Positions 8,813-18,609 of a DNA stretch of 64,000 nucleotides are shown here, piece by piece. This stretch comes from a bacterium (GTDB lineage: Bacteria > Bacillota > Bacilli > Lactobacillales > Streptococcaceae): assembly GCA_905221205.1 (NCBI GenBank), contig CAJNCG010000005.1, positions 62,001 to 126,000 of the forward strand. The letters run 5' to 3'. The first letter of the stretch is position 1, and each line of letters begins with the position of its first letter. Under the pieces are notes generated by a model, which saw nothing but the letters and a program-made list of their open reading frames with translations, searched no databases and was not told the DNA's origin. A program made the translations under genes and the position numbers.

Positions 8813-9607
8813 ATGGATAATCGACCAATTGGTTTTTTGGATTCGGGTGTCGGGGGCTTGACCGTTGTGCGCGAGCTCATGCGCCAGCTTCCCCATGAAG
8901 AAATCGTCTATATTGGAGATTCGGCACGGGCGCCCTATGGTCCCCGTCCTGCTGAGCAAATTCGTGAATATACTTGGCAGTTGGTCAACTTTCTTTTGAC
9001 CAAGGATGTCAAAATGATTGTCATTGCTTGTAATACTGCGACTGCGGTCGTCTGGGAAGAAATCAAGGCTCAACTTGACATTCCTGTCCTAGGTGTGATT
9101 TTGCCAGGAGCTTCGGCAGCTATCAAGTCCAGCCAAGGTGGGAAAATCGGGGTTATCGGAACGCCCATGACGGTCCAATCAGACATTTATCGTCAGAAAA
9201 TTCATGATCTGGATCCAGACTTACAGGTGGAGAGTTTGGCCTGTCCCAAGTTTGCCCCCTTGGTGGAGTCAGGTGCCCTGTCAACCAGTGTCACCAAGAA
9301 AGTGGTTTATGAAACTCTGCGTCCCTTGGTAGGAAAGGTGGATAGCCTGATTTTGGGCTGTACCCATTATCCACTTCTCAGACCCATTATTCAAAATGTC
9401 ATGGGGCCAAAGGTTCAGCTCATTGATAGTGGGGCAGAGTGCGTACGGGATATCTCAGTCTTACTCAATTATTTTGAAATCAATCGTGGTCGCGATGCTG
9501 GACCACTCCAACACCGTTTTTACACAACAGCTAGCAGCCAAAGTTTTGCCCAAATAGGTGAAGAATGGCTGGAAAAAGAAATTCATGTGGAGCATGTAGA
9601 ATTATGA
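8813..9607 (+). CDS. murI: Glutamate racemase
   Basis: This 264-residue enzyme interconverts L- and D-glutamate for peptidoglycan. The two catalytic cysteines sit in [10 protein letters not shown] (first half) and LGCTHYPLL (second half), and the N-terminal [12 protein letters not shown] is the substrate loop. The length is typical for the family. It is the first gene of a run in which almost every stop overlaps the next start. No strong ribosome site is visible before the ATG. Confidence 0.96.
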   Translation: MDNRPIGFLDSGVGGLTVVRELMRQLPHEEIVYIGDSARAPYGPRPAEQIREYTWQLVNFLLTKDVKMIVIACNTATAVVWEEIKAQLDIPVLGVILPGASAAIKSSQGGKIGVIGTPMTVQSDIYRQKIHDLDPDLQVESLACPKFAPLVESGALSTSVTKKVVYETLRPLVGKVDSLILGCTHYPLLRPIIQNVMGPKVQLIDSGAECVRDISVLLNYFEINRGRDAGPLQHRFYTTASSQSFAQIGEEWLEKEIHVEHVEL

Positions 9608-10575
9608 CAAATAAAATTTATGAATACAAGGATGACCAGGACTGGTATGTCGGGTCCTATAGTATTTTTGGTGGCGTCCGGACGTTGACTGATGAAGACT
9701 TGGATTTCCCTCTGGTTGGATTGGCCAAAATCTTTCGAGACGAGGAACGAGGTTTCCCGATTTCAGTTACTGTTTTACGCTATGGTTCTCGCTACCGTTT
9801 ATTGTCTTTTGTGGTAGATATACTAAACCAAGAAGCAGGTCGCAATCTAGAAGTCATCCAACGTCAGGGAGCTTTGCTTTTGGTTGAAAATGGCCAACTC
9901 TTGTATGTGGAATTGCCCAAAGAAGGGGTCAATGTTCATGATTTCTTTGAAACAAATAAGGTCAGAGAAACCTTGTTGATTGCGACTCGTAACGAGGGCA
10001 AGACCAAGGAATTTCGAGCTATCTTTGACAAGCTAGGCTACGATGTGGAAAATCTCAATGACTATCCTGACCTACCTGAAGTAGCAGAAACAGGCATGAC
10101 CTTCGAAGAAAATGCCCGCCTTAAGGCAGAAACTATTTCTCAATTAACGGGCAAGATGGTTCTTGCGGATGACTCTGGACTTAAAGTAGATGTTTTGGGC
10201 GGTTTGCCAGGTGTCTGGTCAGCTCGTTTCGCAGGTGTGGGAGCAACTGACCGTGAAAACAATGCTAAACTCTTGCACGAATTGGCCATGGTCTTTGAAC
10301 TCAAGGACCGCTCGGCTCAATTCCATACAACCCTAGTCGTAGCCAGTCCAAACAAGGAAAGCTTGGTTGTCGAAGCAGACTGGCCAGGCTACATTAACTT
10401 TGAACCCAAGGGTGAAAATGGCTTCGGCTATGATCCTCTTTTCCTTGTGGGAGAGACAGGCAAGTCCTCAGCTGAATTAACCCTTGAAGAAAAAAATAGT
10501 CAATCTCATCGTGCCTTAGCCGTTAAGAAACTTTTGGAGGTATTTCCATCATGGCAAAGCAAACCATCATTGTAA
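9604..10575 (+). CDS. rdgB: dITP/XTP pyrophosphatase with streptococcal N-terminal extension
   Basis: This is a 323-residue protein. Residues from about 130 onward form a complete RdgB/HAM1 domain: [32 protein letters not shown] and GFGYDPLF. It hydrolyses ITP, dITP and XTP to monophosphates and keeps deaminated purines out of nucleic acids. The first ~128 residues are an additional domain of unknown role found in streptococcal homologues; ordinary RdgB is ~200 residues. The ATG overlaps the murI stop (ATGA at 9604), which fixes the start. Confidence 0.93.
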   Translation: MTNKIYEYKDDQDWYVGSYSIFGGVRTLTDEDLDFPLVGLAKIFRDEERGFPISVTVLRYGSRYRLLSFVVDILNQEAGRNLEVIQRQGALLLVENGQLLYVELPKEGVNVHDFFETNKVRETLLIATRNEGKTKEFRAIFDKLGYDVENLNDYPDLPEVAETGMTFEENARLKAETISQLTGKMVLADDSGLKVDVLGGLPGVWSARFAGVGATDRENNAKLLHELAMVFELKDRSAQFHTTLVVASPNKESLVVEADWPGYINFEPKGENGFGYDPLFLVGETGKSSAELTLEEKNSQSHRALAVKKLLEVFPSWQSKPSL

Positions 10576-11072
10576 TGAGCGATTCTCATGGCGATAGCTT
10601 GATTGTGGAAGAAATCCGTGATCGCTATGTGGGCAAAGTTGACGCCGTTTTTCATAATGGCGATTCTGAATTGCGTCCCGATTCTCCACTTTGGGAGGGA
10701 ATCCGTGTTGTTAAAGGGAATATGGACTTCTATGCAGGCTACCCAGAACGTTTGGTGACTGAGCTTGGTTCGACCAAGATTATCCAAACCCATGGTCACT
10801 TGTTTGACATCAATTTCAACTTTCAAAAGTTGGACTACTGGGCTCAGGAAGAAGAAGCCGATATCTGCCTCTATGGTCACTTGCATGTGCCAAATGCTTG
10901 GATGGAAGGAAAGACTCTTTTTCTAAATCCAGGCTCTATCAGTCAACCACGTGGTACCATCAGAGAATGTCTCTATGCTCGTGTGGAGATTGATGATAGC
11001 TATTTCAAAGTGGACTTTTTGACACGAGACCACGAGGTGTATCCAGGCTTGTCCAAGGAGTTTAGCCGATGA
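10551..11072 (+). CDS. YfcE/MJ0936-type metallophosphoesterase
   Basis: This 173-residue calcineurin-like phosphoesterase has the metal-binding series MSDSHGD, HNGDSE, GNMD, THGH and GHLH in order. Members of this family are Mn- or Ni-dependent phosphodiesterases with unclear natural substrates. The gene overlaps the 3' end of rdgB by 25 bases; TTGGAGG ahead of the ATG supports the start. Its own stop overlaps the next ATG (ATGA). Confidence 0.9.
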   Translation: MAKQTIIVMSDSHGDSLIVEEIRDRYVGKVDAVFHNGDSELRPDSPLWEGIRVVKGNMDFYAGYPERLVTELGSTKIIQTHGHLFDINFNFQKLDYWAQEEEADICLYGHLHVPNAWMEGKTLFLNPGSISQPRGTIRECLYARVEIDDSYFKVDFLTRDHEVYPGLSKEFSR

Positions 11073-11530
11073 TTGCCAAGGAGTTTGAGACTTTCTTGTT
11101 GGGCCAAGAGGAAACTTTTTTGACTCCTGCTGAAAATCTAGCTGTGTTGATTGATACCCACAATGCGGATCATGCGACCCTCTTGCTCAGTCAGATGACC
11201 TATACCCGTGTTCCCGTTGTGACAGATGAGAAACAATTTGTTGGGACTATTGGGCTCAGAGATATTATGGCTTATCAGATGGAGCATGACCTGAGCCAAG
11301 AAATCATGGCAGATACGGATATCGTTCATATGACGAAAAGGAATGTAGCGGTTGTTTCGCCAGATTTTACCATTACGGAGGTCTTGCACAAGCTGGTAGA
11401 TGAGTCTTTTTTGCCGGTTGTGGACGCAGAGGGGATTTTCCAAGGGATTATTACGCGCAAGTCTATCCTCAAGGCTGTCAATGCTCTTTTGCATGACTTT
11501 AGTAAGGACTATGAAATTCGATGCAAATGA
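11069..11530 (+). CDS. cbpB: CBS-domain protein, probable c-di-AMP-binding CbpB
   Basis: This 153-residue protein is almost entirely a tandem pair of CBS domains (about residues 20-75 and 90-145; TRVPVVTDEKQFVGTIGLRDIM and FLPVVDAEGIFQGIITRKSIL). Firmicute homologues named CbpB/DarB bind cyclic di-AMP and, in the unbound state, stimulate the (p)ppGpp synthetase Rel. The start overlaps the preceding stop and its stop overlaps the next start. The exact ligand here is inferred from family and conserved context. Confidence 0.82.
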   Translation: MIAKEFETFLLGQEETFLTPAENLAVLIDTHNADHATLLLSQMTYTRVPVVTDEKQFVGTIGLRDIMAYQMEHDLSQEIMADTDIVHMTKRNVAVVSPDFTITEVLHKLVDESFLPVVDAEGIFQGIITRKSILKAVNALLHDFSKDYEIRCK

Positions 11531-12261
11531 GAGATAGGATTTCAGACTTTTTAGAGGAAAAGCAGGGCTTGTCTGCCAATTCCAAGCAGTCCTATAGGTA
11601 TGATTTGGAACAGTTTTTAGACATTGTGGGCGAGCGGATTTCTGAGACCAGTCTCAAGATTTACCAAGCCCAGCTAGCCAATCTAAAAATTAGCGCCCAG
11701 AAGCGAAAGATTTCGGCCTGTAACCAATTTCTCTACTTTCTCTATCAAAAAGGAAAAGTGGATAGCTTTTACCGCTTGGAATTAGCTAAACAAGCTGAAA
11801 AGAAGACCGAGAAGCCAGAACTGTTAGACCTAGACTCTTTTTGGCAGGCAAGCGACTATCCAGAGGGACGCTTGCTGGCGCTTCTTATCTTGGAAATAGG
11901 GCTCTTGCCAAGTGAGATTTTAGCCCTCAAGGTTGCGGATATCAATCTGGATTTTCAGGTGTTGAGAATCAGCAAGGCTTCCCAACAGAGGATTGTCACC
12001 ATTCCCACGACCTTGCTTTCAGAGCTAGAACCTTTGATGGGGCAGACCTACCTCTTTGAAAGAGCAGGGAAAGCTTATTCTCGTCAGTGGGCCTTCCGTC
12101 AGTTGGAGTCCTTTGTCAAGGAGAAAGGTTTCCCAACCTTATCAGCCCAAGCCTTGCGGGAACAGTTTATTCTACGACAAATTGAAAACAAGGTCGATTT
12201 GTACGAAATTGCAAAAACATTAGGATTAAAAACAGTCCTGACCTTAGAAAAATATAGATAA
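11527..12261 (+). CDS. XerD-like tyrosine recombinase homologue with altered active site
   Basis: This 244-residue protein has an N-terminal SAM-like core-binding domain (residues 1-75) and a C-terminal tyrosine recombinase fold ending in LTLEKYR with the nucleophile-position Tyr. Compared with active recombinases, the first catalytic Arg region reads GLLPSEIL where a G-L-R-x-S-E type motif is expected. The H-x-x-R box reads SAQALREQ, lacking the His. Cleavage activity is therefore doubtful. Streptococcal homologues are annotated as XerD-like and lie, as here, beside scpAB. The start at 11527 overlaps the cbpB stop; an ATG two codons upstream is possible. Confidence 0.88.
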   Translation: MRDRISDFLEEKQGLSANSKQSYRYDLEQFLDIVGERISETSLKIYQAQLANLKISAQKRKISACNQFLYFLYQKGKVDSFYRLELAKQAEKKTEKPELLDLDSFWQASDYPEGRLLALLILEIGLLPSEILALKVADINLDFQVLRISKASQQRIVTIPTTLLSELEPLMGQTYLFERAGKAYSRQWAFRQLESFVKEKGFPTLSAQALREQFILRQIENKVDLYEIAKTLGLKTVLTLEKYR

Positions 12262-12989
12262 TGGATATTAAATTAAAAGATTTTGAAGGGCCGCTGGATC
12301 TTCTTTTGCACCTGGTTTCTAAGTACCAGATGGATATCTACGATGTGCCTATTACGGAAGTTATCGAACAGTATCTAGCCTATGTCTCAACCCTGCAGGC
12401 CATGCGTCTGGAAGTGACGGGCGAGTACATGGTCATGGCTAGTCAGTTGATGCTGATCAAGAGTCGCAAGCTTCTTCCAAAGGTAGCAGAAGTGACAGAT
12501 TTGGAAGATGACCTAGAGCAGGATCTTCTCTCTCAAATCGAAGAATACCGCAAGTTCAAGCTCTTGGGGGAGCACTTGGAAGCCAAGCACCAAGAACGGG
12601 CCCAGTACTATTCCAAAGCACCGACAGAGTTGATTTACGAAGATGCAGAGCTTGTGCATGACAGGACGACCATTGATCTTTTTTTGGCTTTTTCAAATAT
12701 CCTAGCCAAGAAAAAAGAAGAGTTTGCTCAGAATCATACAACTATCCTGCGGGATGAGTATAAGATTGAGGACATGATGGTCATCGTGAAAGAGTCCTTG
12801 ACTGGACGAGCCCAGTTGCGCTTGCAGGATTTGTTCAAGGAAGCCCAGAATGTCCAAGAGGTCATCACCCTCTTTTTGGCAACCCTAGAGTTAATCAAAA
12901 CCCAGGAACTGATCCTCTTGCAAGAGGAGAGTTTCGGAGATATCTATCTCATGGAAAAGAAGGAAGAAAGTCAAGTGGCACAAAGCTAA
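12261..12989 (+). CDS. scpA: Segregation and condensation protein A
   Basis: This is a 242-residue kleisin of the SMC-ScpAB condensin, which organises and separates chromosomes. The N-terminal [22 protein letters not shown] and the helical [11 protein letters not shown] segments are typical. A C-terminal winged helix binds the SMC head. The ATG shares a base with the stop of the XerD-like gene. Confidence 0.95.
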   Translation: MDIKLKDFEGPLDLLLHLVSKYQMDIYDVPITEVIEQYLAYVSTLQAMRLEVTGEYMVMASQLMLIKSRKLLPKVAEVTDLEDDLEQDLLSQIEEYRKFKLLGEHLEAKHQERAQYYSKAPTELIYEDAELVHDRTTIDLFLAFSNILAKKKEEFAQNHTTILRDEYKIEDMMVIVKESLTGRAQLRLQDLFKEAQNVQEVITLFLATLELIKTQELILLQEESFGDIYLMEKKEESQVAQS

Positions 12990-13007
12990 ACTTGATAGAG
13001 AGGAAAG

Positions 13008-13577
13008 ATGAGTACTTTAGCAAAAATAGAAGCGCTCTTGTTTGTAGCGGGTGAAGATGGGATTAGAGTCCGCCAGTTAGCTGAACTCCTCTCTCTACCA
13101 CCGACAGGTATCCAACAGAGTTTAGAAAAATTAGCCCAGAAGTATGAAAAGGACCCAGATTCCAGTTTGGCCCTGATTGAGACAGGGGGAGCTTATAGAT
13201 TGGTGACCAAGCCTCAGTTTTCAGAGATTTTGAAGGAATATTCCAAGGCGCCTATTAACCAGAGCTTGTCTCGGGCTTCCCTTGAGACCTTGTCCATCAT
13301 TGCCTACAAGCAACCCATCACACGGATAGAGATTGATGCCATTCGTGGGGTTAACTCGAGTGGGGCCTTGGCAAAGTTGCAGGCTTTTGACTTGATTAAA
13401 GAAGACGGGAAAAAAGAAGTTTTGGGTCGCCCCAACCTCTATGTGACTACGGATTATTTCCTAGATTACATGGGGATTAACCATTTGGAAGAATTACCAG
13501 TGATTGATGAGCTTGAAATTCAAGCCCAAGAAAGCCAATTATTTGGTGAAAGGATAGAAGAAGATGAGAATCAATAA
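13008..13577 (+). CDS. scpB: Segregation and condensation protein B
   Basis: This 189-residue protein has two winged-helix domains (residues ~1-85 and ~90-165), including the conserved [18 protein letters not shown] and [20 protein letters not shown]. It dimerises and binds ScpA in the condensin complex. AGAGGAAAG precedes the ATG. Its 3' end overlaps rluB by 14 bases. Confidence 0.95.
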   Translation: MSTLAKIEALLFVAGEDGIRVRQLAELLSLPPTGIQQSLEKLAQKYEKDPDSSLALIETGGAYRLVTKPQFSEILKEYSKAPINQSLSRASLETLSIIAYKQPITRIEIDAIRGVNSSGALAKLQAFDLIKEDGKKEVLGRPNLYVTTDYFLDYMGINHLEELPVIDELEIQAQESQLFGERIEEDENQ

Positions 13578-14286
13578 ATATATTGCCCACGCAGGTGTGG
13601 CCAGTAGGAGAAAAGCAGAAGAGCTGATCAAGCAAGGCTTGGTGACTGTTAACGGCCAAGTGGTACGTGAACTAGCAACCACTATCAAGTCAGGCGACAA
13701 GGTCGAAGTTGAAGGTCAACCTATCTACAACGAAGAAAAGGTCTATTATCTGCTTAACAAACCACGCGGTGTCATTTCCAGTGTGACAGATGACAAGGGC
13801 CGCAAGACTGTTGTCGACCTCTTGCCCAATGTCAAAGAGCGTATTTATCCAGTTGGACGTTTGGACTGGGATACATCAGGGGTCTTGATTTTGACCAATG
13901 ATGGGGATTTTACGGATGAGATGATTCACCCCCGTAATGAAATTGACAAGGTCTATGTTGCGCGTGTTAAAGGTGTGGCTAATAAGGAAAATCTTCGCCC
14001 CTTGACTCGTGGAGTGGAGATTGAGGGCAAGAAAACCAAGCCAGCTGTCTATGAGATTCTCAAAGTGGATCCAGTTAAAAATCGCTCTGTGGTACAGTTG
14101 ACCATCCATGAAGGGCGTAACCATCAGGTTAAAAAGATGTTTGAAGCTGTCGGCCTCCAAGTGGACAAGTTATCGCGGACACGTTTTGGACATCTAGACT
14201 TGACAGGTCTTCGTCCAGGTGAATCCCGTCGTCTTAATAAAAAAGAAATCAGCCAACTACACACCATGGCTGTAACTAAGAAATAA
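13564..14286 (+). CDS. rluB: 23S rRNA pseudouridine synthase RluB
   Basis: This 240-residue protein has an N-terminal S4 RNA-binding domain ([20 protein letters not shown]) and an RsuA/RluB-family catalytic domain. The catalytic Asp is in [18 protein letters not shown], and [15 protein letters not shown] is the second conserved block. It makes pseudouridine in helix 89-region 23S rRNA in characterised homologues. It overlaps scpB and shares one base with yidD. Confidence 0.93.
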   Translation: MRINKYIAHAGVASRRKAEELIKQGLVTVNGQVVRELATTIKSGDKVEVEGQPIYNEEKVYYLLNKPRGVISSVTDDKGRKTVVDLLPNVKERIYPVGRLDWDTSGVLILTNDGDFTDEMIHPRNEIDKVYVARVKGVANKENLRPLTRGVEIEGKKTKPAVYEILKVDPVKNRSVVQLTIHEGRNHQVKKMFEAVGLQVDKLSRTRFGHLDLTGLRPGESRRLNKKEISQLHTMAVTKK

Positions 14287-14528
14287 TGAAACGAATTTTA
14301 ATAGCGCCTGTGCGCTTTTACCAACGTTTTATCTCGCCAGCCTTTCCCCCCTCTTGTCGCTTTGAGCCTACTTGTTCCAATTACATGATTCAGGCTATTG
14401 AAAAACATGGCTTCAAGGGTGTCTTGATGGGTTTGGCTCGGATTTTACGTTGCCATCCCTGGTCGAAAACAGGTAAGGACCCCGTCCCGAACCACTTTTC
14501 CCTTAAACGGAATCAAGAAGAAAAATGA
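14286..14528 (+). CDS. yidD: Membrane protein insertion efficiency factor YidD
   Basis: This 80-residue protein has the three conserved cysteines of the family ([14 protein letters not shown] and RCHPW). It assists YidC-type membrane protein insertion at the cytoplasmic face of the membrane. It is the last gene of the murI-to-yidD series, with an ATG overlapping the rluB TAA. Confidence 0.93.
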   Translation: MKRILIAPVRFYQRFISPAFPPSCRFEPTCSNYMIQAIEKHGFKGVLMGLARILRCHPWSKTGKDPVPNHFSLKRNQEEK

Positions 14529-14559
14529 GGCTGGGTAAAAATATTTTAGTGAAATGATA

Positions 14560-14605
14560 AAAACGCATCCTATCAGGTTTGAGTGAGCTTGATAGGATGC
14601 GTTTT
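14560..14605. terminator. Bidirectional terminator between yidD and piuA
   Basis: A perfect 16-bp inverted repeat (AAAACGCATCCTATCA at 14560-14575 and its complement at 14590-14605) has T tracts on both strands. It can end both the murI-yidD and the minus-strand piu transcripts. Confidence 0.85.
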
Positions 14606-14618
14606 AGAATGTCAAAAT

Positions 14619-14733
14619 TTATACTTTTCGAAAATCTCTTCAAACCGCGTCAACTTCCATCTGCAACCTCAAAACAGTGTTTTGAGGTTGCAGTTAGTTT
14701 CCTAGTTTGCTCTTTGCTTTTCATTGAGTATTA
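14619..14733 (+). repeat. BOX repeat element (A-B-C type, degenerate)
   Basis: The sequence starts with TTATACTTTTCGAAAATCTC (boxA-like), contains the palindromic CTCAAAACAGTGTTTTGAG of boxB, and ends with TTTTCATTGAGTATTA of boxC. It lies in the converging gap between yidD and piuA. It resembles the elements at 48896-49047 and 59040-59146. Confidence 0.85.
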
Positions 14734-14751
14734 AATTGAGTTTGAAGTAGC

Positions 14752-15717
14752 TTATTTCAAAGCTTTTTGTGCGTCTTCAATCATGAGTTTTGTTGATTCT
14801 AGACCGCCACCGCTTAGATACCAGAGGTCTGGTGTTAGTTGGATGATCTTGCCATTTTTAGCAGCAGGAGTTTCAGCGATAAGGGCATTTTCTAGGACGC
14901 CGTCGTTGCTTGAGTTGTCACCGCCAATGGCAAGGGTACGGTTGATGACAAAGAGGATGTCAGGATTGATTTCTTTGACACTTTCAAAGCTGACTTCTTG
15001 TCCGTGGCGTGCGTCTTCAAATTTTGCATCAGTTGGCTTGAATTTCAAGGTTTGGTACAAGAAAGAGAAACGAGATTGGGCACCAAAGGCAGCCATTTTT
15101 CCTTCATTGAGGAGAATAGCAAGGGCTTTTTTGTCAGAACTTTCGTTTTTAGTAGCGACTTCTTGGATGCTCTTATCAAGCTTGGCCAATTCTTCCTTGG
15201 CTTTCTGTGTGCCAGTTTCACCAAAGGCGTTTGCTAGGGATTCGATATTGGCCTTGGTAGAAGTCCAGTAGTCGTCTTTGCTTGCTTGGAAGAGAACAGT
15301 CGGAGCGATTTCTTTGAATTTGTCTACGAATTTTTGGGTACGTGGTGAAGCGATAATTAGGTCTGGTTCAAGAGCAGCAAGGGCTTCTAGGTCTGGCTCA
15401 ACCATGGAACCAACATTTTTAACTTTTCCAGCTAGATCTTTAAGGTAAGTCGGAACAGTTTTTGTAGGCATTCCGACGATATTCTTTTCAAAACCTAAAG
15501 CGCGAATAGTATCCGCAGCACCGAGGTCAAATGTCACAATCTTTTCAGGAACCTTTGAAAGTTTGACCTCATCTAGTGAACTTTTAATGGTTACCTCTGT
15601 TGGAGCCGAACTACTTGACTCTGTCTGGCTAGTGCTTGAGTTTGTACTACATGCACCAAGCAGGAGCAAGAAGCTGGCCACTAGGGCAGTAAGGTAAAGT
15701 TTAAGGGATGTTTTCAT
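14752..15717 (-). CDS. piuA: Iron-compound-binding lipoprotein PiuA
   Basis: This is a 321-residue ABC substrate-binding lipoprotein with a lipobox LLGAC (Cys at residue 23) followed by a Ser/Thr-rich linker. A periplasmic-binding-protein type 2 (FepB/CeuE) fold follows, with EKIVTFDLGAADTIRALGFE and EPDLEALAALEPDLIIAS. It captures ferric siderophore/haem-type compounds for PiuBCD. The sequence closely resembles pneumococcal PiuA. AAAAAGGAG precedes the ATG. It is the last gene of piuBCDA, which RitR represses in pneumococcus. Confidence 0.93.
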   Translation of the reverse strand: MKTSLKLYLTALVASFLLLLGACSTNSSTSQTESSSSAPTEVTIKSSLDEVKLSKVPEKIVTFDLGAADTIRALGFEKNIVGMPTKTVPTYLKDLAGKVKNVGSMVEPDLEALAALEPDLIIASPRTQKFVDKFKEIAPTVLFQASKDDYWTSTKANIESLANAFGETGTQKAKEELAKLDKSIQEVATKNESSDKKALAILLNEGKMAAFGAQSRFSFLYQTLKFKPTDAKFEDARHGQEVSFESVKEINPDILFVINRTLAIGGDNSSNDGVLENALIAETPAAKNGKIIQLTPDLWYLSGGGLESTKLMIEDAQKALK

Positions 15718-15811
15718 GATTTCTCCTTTTTAAAATGTGATAACGATGTAGGGAGTCTCTTAGTGATATTGATTAAGAGACAGAGTTTCCTCTAACATGG
15801 GTTCAGAATGG

Positions 15812-16564
15812 CTAGCTATAGATACAGATCTTTTTACCATTGATATCAGCCAGCGTGATGGGAATTTCATAGAGTTGACTGAGCAGGTCAGCCTGCATGA
15901 TTTGATCTGTCCTTCCCTTGCTAAAGACTCGACCGTCCTTGAAGGCAACAATTTCATCCGCATACTGGCTGGCCATGTTGATATCGTGGAGGACGATGAT
16001 AATGGTCTTTCCGAGTTCATCCACCAGTCGTCGAAGAATTTGCATCATGCTGACGCTTTGCTTAATATCGAGATTGTTGAGCGGTTCGTCCAGCAAGATA
16101 AAGTCTGTATCTTGGGCCAGTACCATAGCGATAAAGACACGCTGGAGTTGTCCACCAGACAGACTATCGATGTAGCGGTCCTTTAAGTTGGTCAGTTCCA
16201 GATAGTCCAGAGTTTCTCGGATTTTTTCCCAATCTTCTACTCTCAGACGTCCTCTACTGTAGGGAAAACGTCCAAAACTGACCAGTTCTTCAACAGTCAA
16301 TTTGGCTTGGTAATTGATCTTCTGCTTTAGGATAGTCAGTTCTTTGGCTAGTTCTTGGGAATTCCAGCTCTCGATTTCACGGCCTTTAATACTGAGCATT
16401 CCCTGATCTTTTTTGGTCAGTCTGCTCATGATGGAGAGGAGAGTCGATTTTCCAGCACCATTTGGACCAATGAAGGCTGTCAGTTTCTGAGGACTGACTT
16501 CAAGCGAAATGTCTTGCAAAATATCCTGTTTTTGAATGGATTTGTCAATGTTTTCCAGTTTCAC
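15812..16564 (-). CDS. piuD: Iron ABC transporter ATPase PiuD
   Basis: This 250-residue FepC-family ATPase has Walker A GPNGAGKST, signature LSGGQLQRV and Walker B FILLDEPLNNLD. Translation likely begins with GTG at 16564, overlapping the piuC stop. It energises uptake through PiuB/PiuC. A gap of ~95 bases separates it from piuA. Confidence 0.93.
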   Translation of the reverse strand: MKLENIDKSIQKQDILQDISLEVSPQKLTAFIGPNGAGKSTLLSIMSRLTKKDQGMLSIKGREIESWNSQELAKELTILKQKINYQAKLTVEELVSFGRFPYSRGRLRVEDWEKIRETLDYLELTNLKDRYIDSLSGGQLQRVFIAMVLAQDTDFILLDEPLNNLDIKQSVSMMQILRRLVDELGKTIIIVLHDINMASQYADEIVAFKDGRVFSKGRTDQIMQADLLSQLYEIPITLADINGKKICIYS

Positions 16565-17517
16565 CGACGCGCCCTCCTGTAAAGTAAGATAAAGAATAAG
16601 AGACCTCCAACGCTCTCAATAATCATGCTGATGCGAATTTCCAGTGCAAAGACTCGTTCGATGAGGGCTTGCCCTAAGGTCAAACTAATAAATCCAATCA
16701 GAATGGCTACGATAAAGAGCAACTTGTGCCGATAATCTTTGACAATCAGGTAAGTGAGATTGGCCAGCATAAAGCTGAAGAAGGCCATAGGGCCTACCAA
16801 GGCAGTGGCCGTTGAGGTCAAAAGTACGATGCCCCAGAGGAGCTCTCTCTGTTCTTTTTCAACGTCGAGTCCCAATATCTGAGCTGTTTCTCTTTGCAGG
16901 TGCAAGACATCCAGAATGACTGCTTTTTGAAAGAAAAAGATTGTCAAAGCGAGGATGATCAGAGAACCGATGGCTAGGATGGAAGTGTTGAGATGTTGAA
17001 AGGAGGCAAAGAGACTGTTCTGCAGTTTATCGTATTCATTTGGGTCCATCAAGACCTGAAGGAAGGTACTGATATTTCGAAAGAGACTTCCGAGCGCTAG
17101 GCAGATCAGCAGAATGAAGACTAGGTCTTGCTTCATCAGCATCTTCAAGTAGCCTTGTAAGGCAATAAAGAAGAGGGATTGGAGCAGAAGCAAGACTAGA
17201 AATTCTAAGATAGGAGACTTTCCAAGCTGAAAAAATTTGCTTTCAAAAACCAGTAGTAGGGTTTGTAGCAGGACGTAGAAGGATTCGATTCCCAAAATAC
17301 TTGGCGTCAGGAAGCGATTTTCCGTCAGGGTTTGAAAACTAATGGTCGAAATCCCAGTCGCGATGGCTACCAAGAGATAAACAATTATCTTTTGGGAACG
17401 TAGTTTCCAAGCAAAGGCAGACAGGTGGGTGATGGGCCAAAAGTAGAGAAGACAAGCTCCGACGGCTAGAATAATGAGAAGCCAGAAGAGCTTGGTATGT
17501 TTGCTTTTAGATTGCAT
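16561..17517 (-). CDS. piuC: Iron ABC transporter permease PiuC
   Basis: This 318-residue FecCD-family permease has about nine membrane segments and the family motif region LQRETAQILGLDVEKEQRELLW preceding GPMAFFSFMLANLTYLIVKDYRHK. It forms the transmembrane channel with PiuB. The start overlaps the end of piuB and the stop overlaps piuD. Confidence 0.92.
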   Translation of the reverse strand: MQSKSKHTKLFWLLIILAVGACLLYFWPITHLSAFAWKLRSQKIIVYLLVAIATGISTISFQTLTENRFLTPSILGIESFYVLLQTLLLVFESKFFQLGKSPILEFLVLLLLQSLFFIALQGYLKMLMKQDLVFILLICLALGSLFRNISTFLQVLMDPNEYDKLQNSLFASFQHLNTSILAIGSLIILALTIFFFQKAVILDVLHLQRETAQILGLDVEKEQRELLWGIVLLTSTATALVGPMAFFSFMLANLTYLIVKDYRHKLLFIVAILIGFISLTLGQALIERVFALEIRISMIIESVGGLLFFILLYRRARR

Positions 17518-18466
17518 CTTTTCGTCCCCCTCTCCATAGAAGTAGGATAAAGACGAGGCTACCGATGATTCCTAGCAAGAGGCTGACAGACAACTCATAG
17601 GGACGAATCAGAACTCGGGATAGGATATCGCAGGCCAGAACCAGATTGGCACCGACCAGTGCGACCATGAGCTTGGTTTCACTCAGATTATCTCCATAGC
17701 GCTTGCGAACAAGATTGGGAACGATAACTCCGAGAAATGGTAAGCCACCCACAGTAATCATGGTGACGCTTGTCGTTAGCGCCACCAGAAAGAGGGCCAG
17801 TTTTTCAAGTAGGGAGTAGGAAATTCCCAAACTTTCACTGGTTTCCTTTCCTAGATTCATGATGGTAAAGGTTTGGGAAAATTTCCAAACGGCAATCAGG
17901 ATAATGAGGCCTAAGAAGAGCCACTCATACTGATGGGTCTGAATCATGGAGAAGGAGCCCTGGGTCCAAGCAGTCATACTCTGAACCAGATTGAAACGAT
18001 AGGCGATAACTTCTGTGACAGAACCGATAATTCCACTATAAATAATCCCAATCAAGGGCAACATCCACCTTTCCTTTACGGTAAAAATAGTCATAAAGGC
18101 CAGGAAGAAGAGGGTAAATAAAATGGATGAGCCAAAAGCAAAGAGCATCTTTTGGGTCAGACTCGCAGACGGAAAGACAAAGAGGCTTAACACCATTCCC
18201 AGTTTAGCGGCTTCAGTCGTTCCAACCGTGCTTGGAGCAGCAAACTGATTTTGGGTAATGGTCTGCATGAGTAGGCCTGCCATACTCATACTAGAAGCTG
18301 TCAGGAGAATGCTAATTGTCCTTGGAAGACGTGACTCTTGAAAGAGGAGCCAGGTTTCATGATCCAGAGCAAAGAGTTTTCCCCATGAAAAATCACTGGT
18401 CCCAATGCTAATAGAGAGAAAGACTAGGAGTAGAAGTAAGCCAATTAAATAATGAGAAAGTTTCAT
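17507..18466 (-). CDS. piuB: Iron ABC transporter permease PiuB
   Basis: This 319-residue FecCD-family permease has about eight to nine membrane segments, with the conserved LGKETSESLGISYSLLEK and GGLPFLGVIVPNLVRK. The start at 18466 is chosen because AAAGGA lies at proper distance upstream. An in-frame ATG 15 bases further up has no ribosome site. It is the first gene of the minus-strand piuBCDA operon. Confidence 0.92.
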   Translation of the reverse strand: MKLSHYLIGLLLLLVFLSISIGTSDFSWGKLFALDHETWLLFQESRLPRTISILLTASSMSMAGLLMQTITQNQFAAPSTVGTTEAAKLGMVLSLFVFPSASLTQKMLFAFGSSILFTLFFLAFMTIFTVKERWMLPLIGIIYSGIIGSVTEVIAYRFNLVQSMTAWTQGSFSMIQTHQYEWLFLGLIILIAVWKFSQTFTIMNLGKETSESLGISYSLLEKLALFLVALTTSVTMITVGGLPFLGVIVPNLVRKRYGDNLSETKLMVALVGANLVLACDILSRVLIRPYELSVSLLLGIIGSLVFILLLWRGGRKDAI

Positions 18467-18489
18467 ACCCCGTCCTTTCATGTAGATTT

Positions 18490-18544
18490 GGTATCGAAAG
18501 ATACCTGCGGATATTACTGTAACACGATTTTTTTAATCTGTCAA
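18490..18544 (-). promoter_or_regulatory. piu operon promoter with downstream hairpin
   Basis: On the minus strand, TTGACA (18539-18544), a 17-base spacer and TACAGT (18516-18521) form a promoter. The dyad GGTATC-GAAA-GATACC (18490-18505) lies just downstream, in the untranslated leader. The weak -10 fits an iron- or redox-controlled promoter. RitR binding to the piu promoter is known in pneumococcus, but the exact site cannot be assigned here. Confidence 0.65.
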
Positions 18545-18568
18545 TAAATTTTCTGACAATTCAATAAA

Positions 18569-18604
18569 TAAAACAAGGAGAGAGCAAAAAGGCTTTCTCC
18601 TCTG
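18569..18604 (-). terminator. Terminator downstream of galE
   Basis: Reading the minus strand, GAGGAGAAAGC and GCTCTCTCCTT form an imperfect stem with a T-rich loop and a following TTGTTTTATTT run, directly after the galE stop. Confidence 0.6.
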
Positions 18605-18609
18605 TTTTC

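Noticed and set aside
11527..12261. Mobile-element integrase
   Set aside because: It sits in a conserved housekeeping operon with overlapping starts and stops, has altered catalytic residues and has no attachment sites nearby.
14619..14733. Insertion sequence remnant
   Set aside because: The sequence matches the boxA/boxB/boxC pattern rather than a transposase gene or IS ends.
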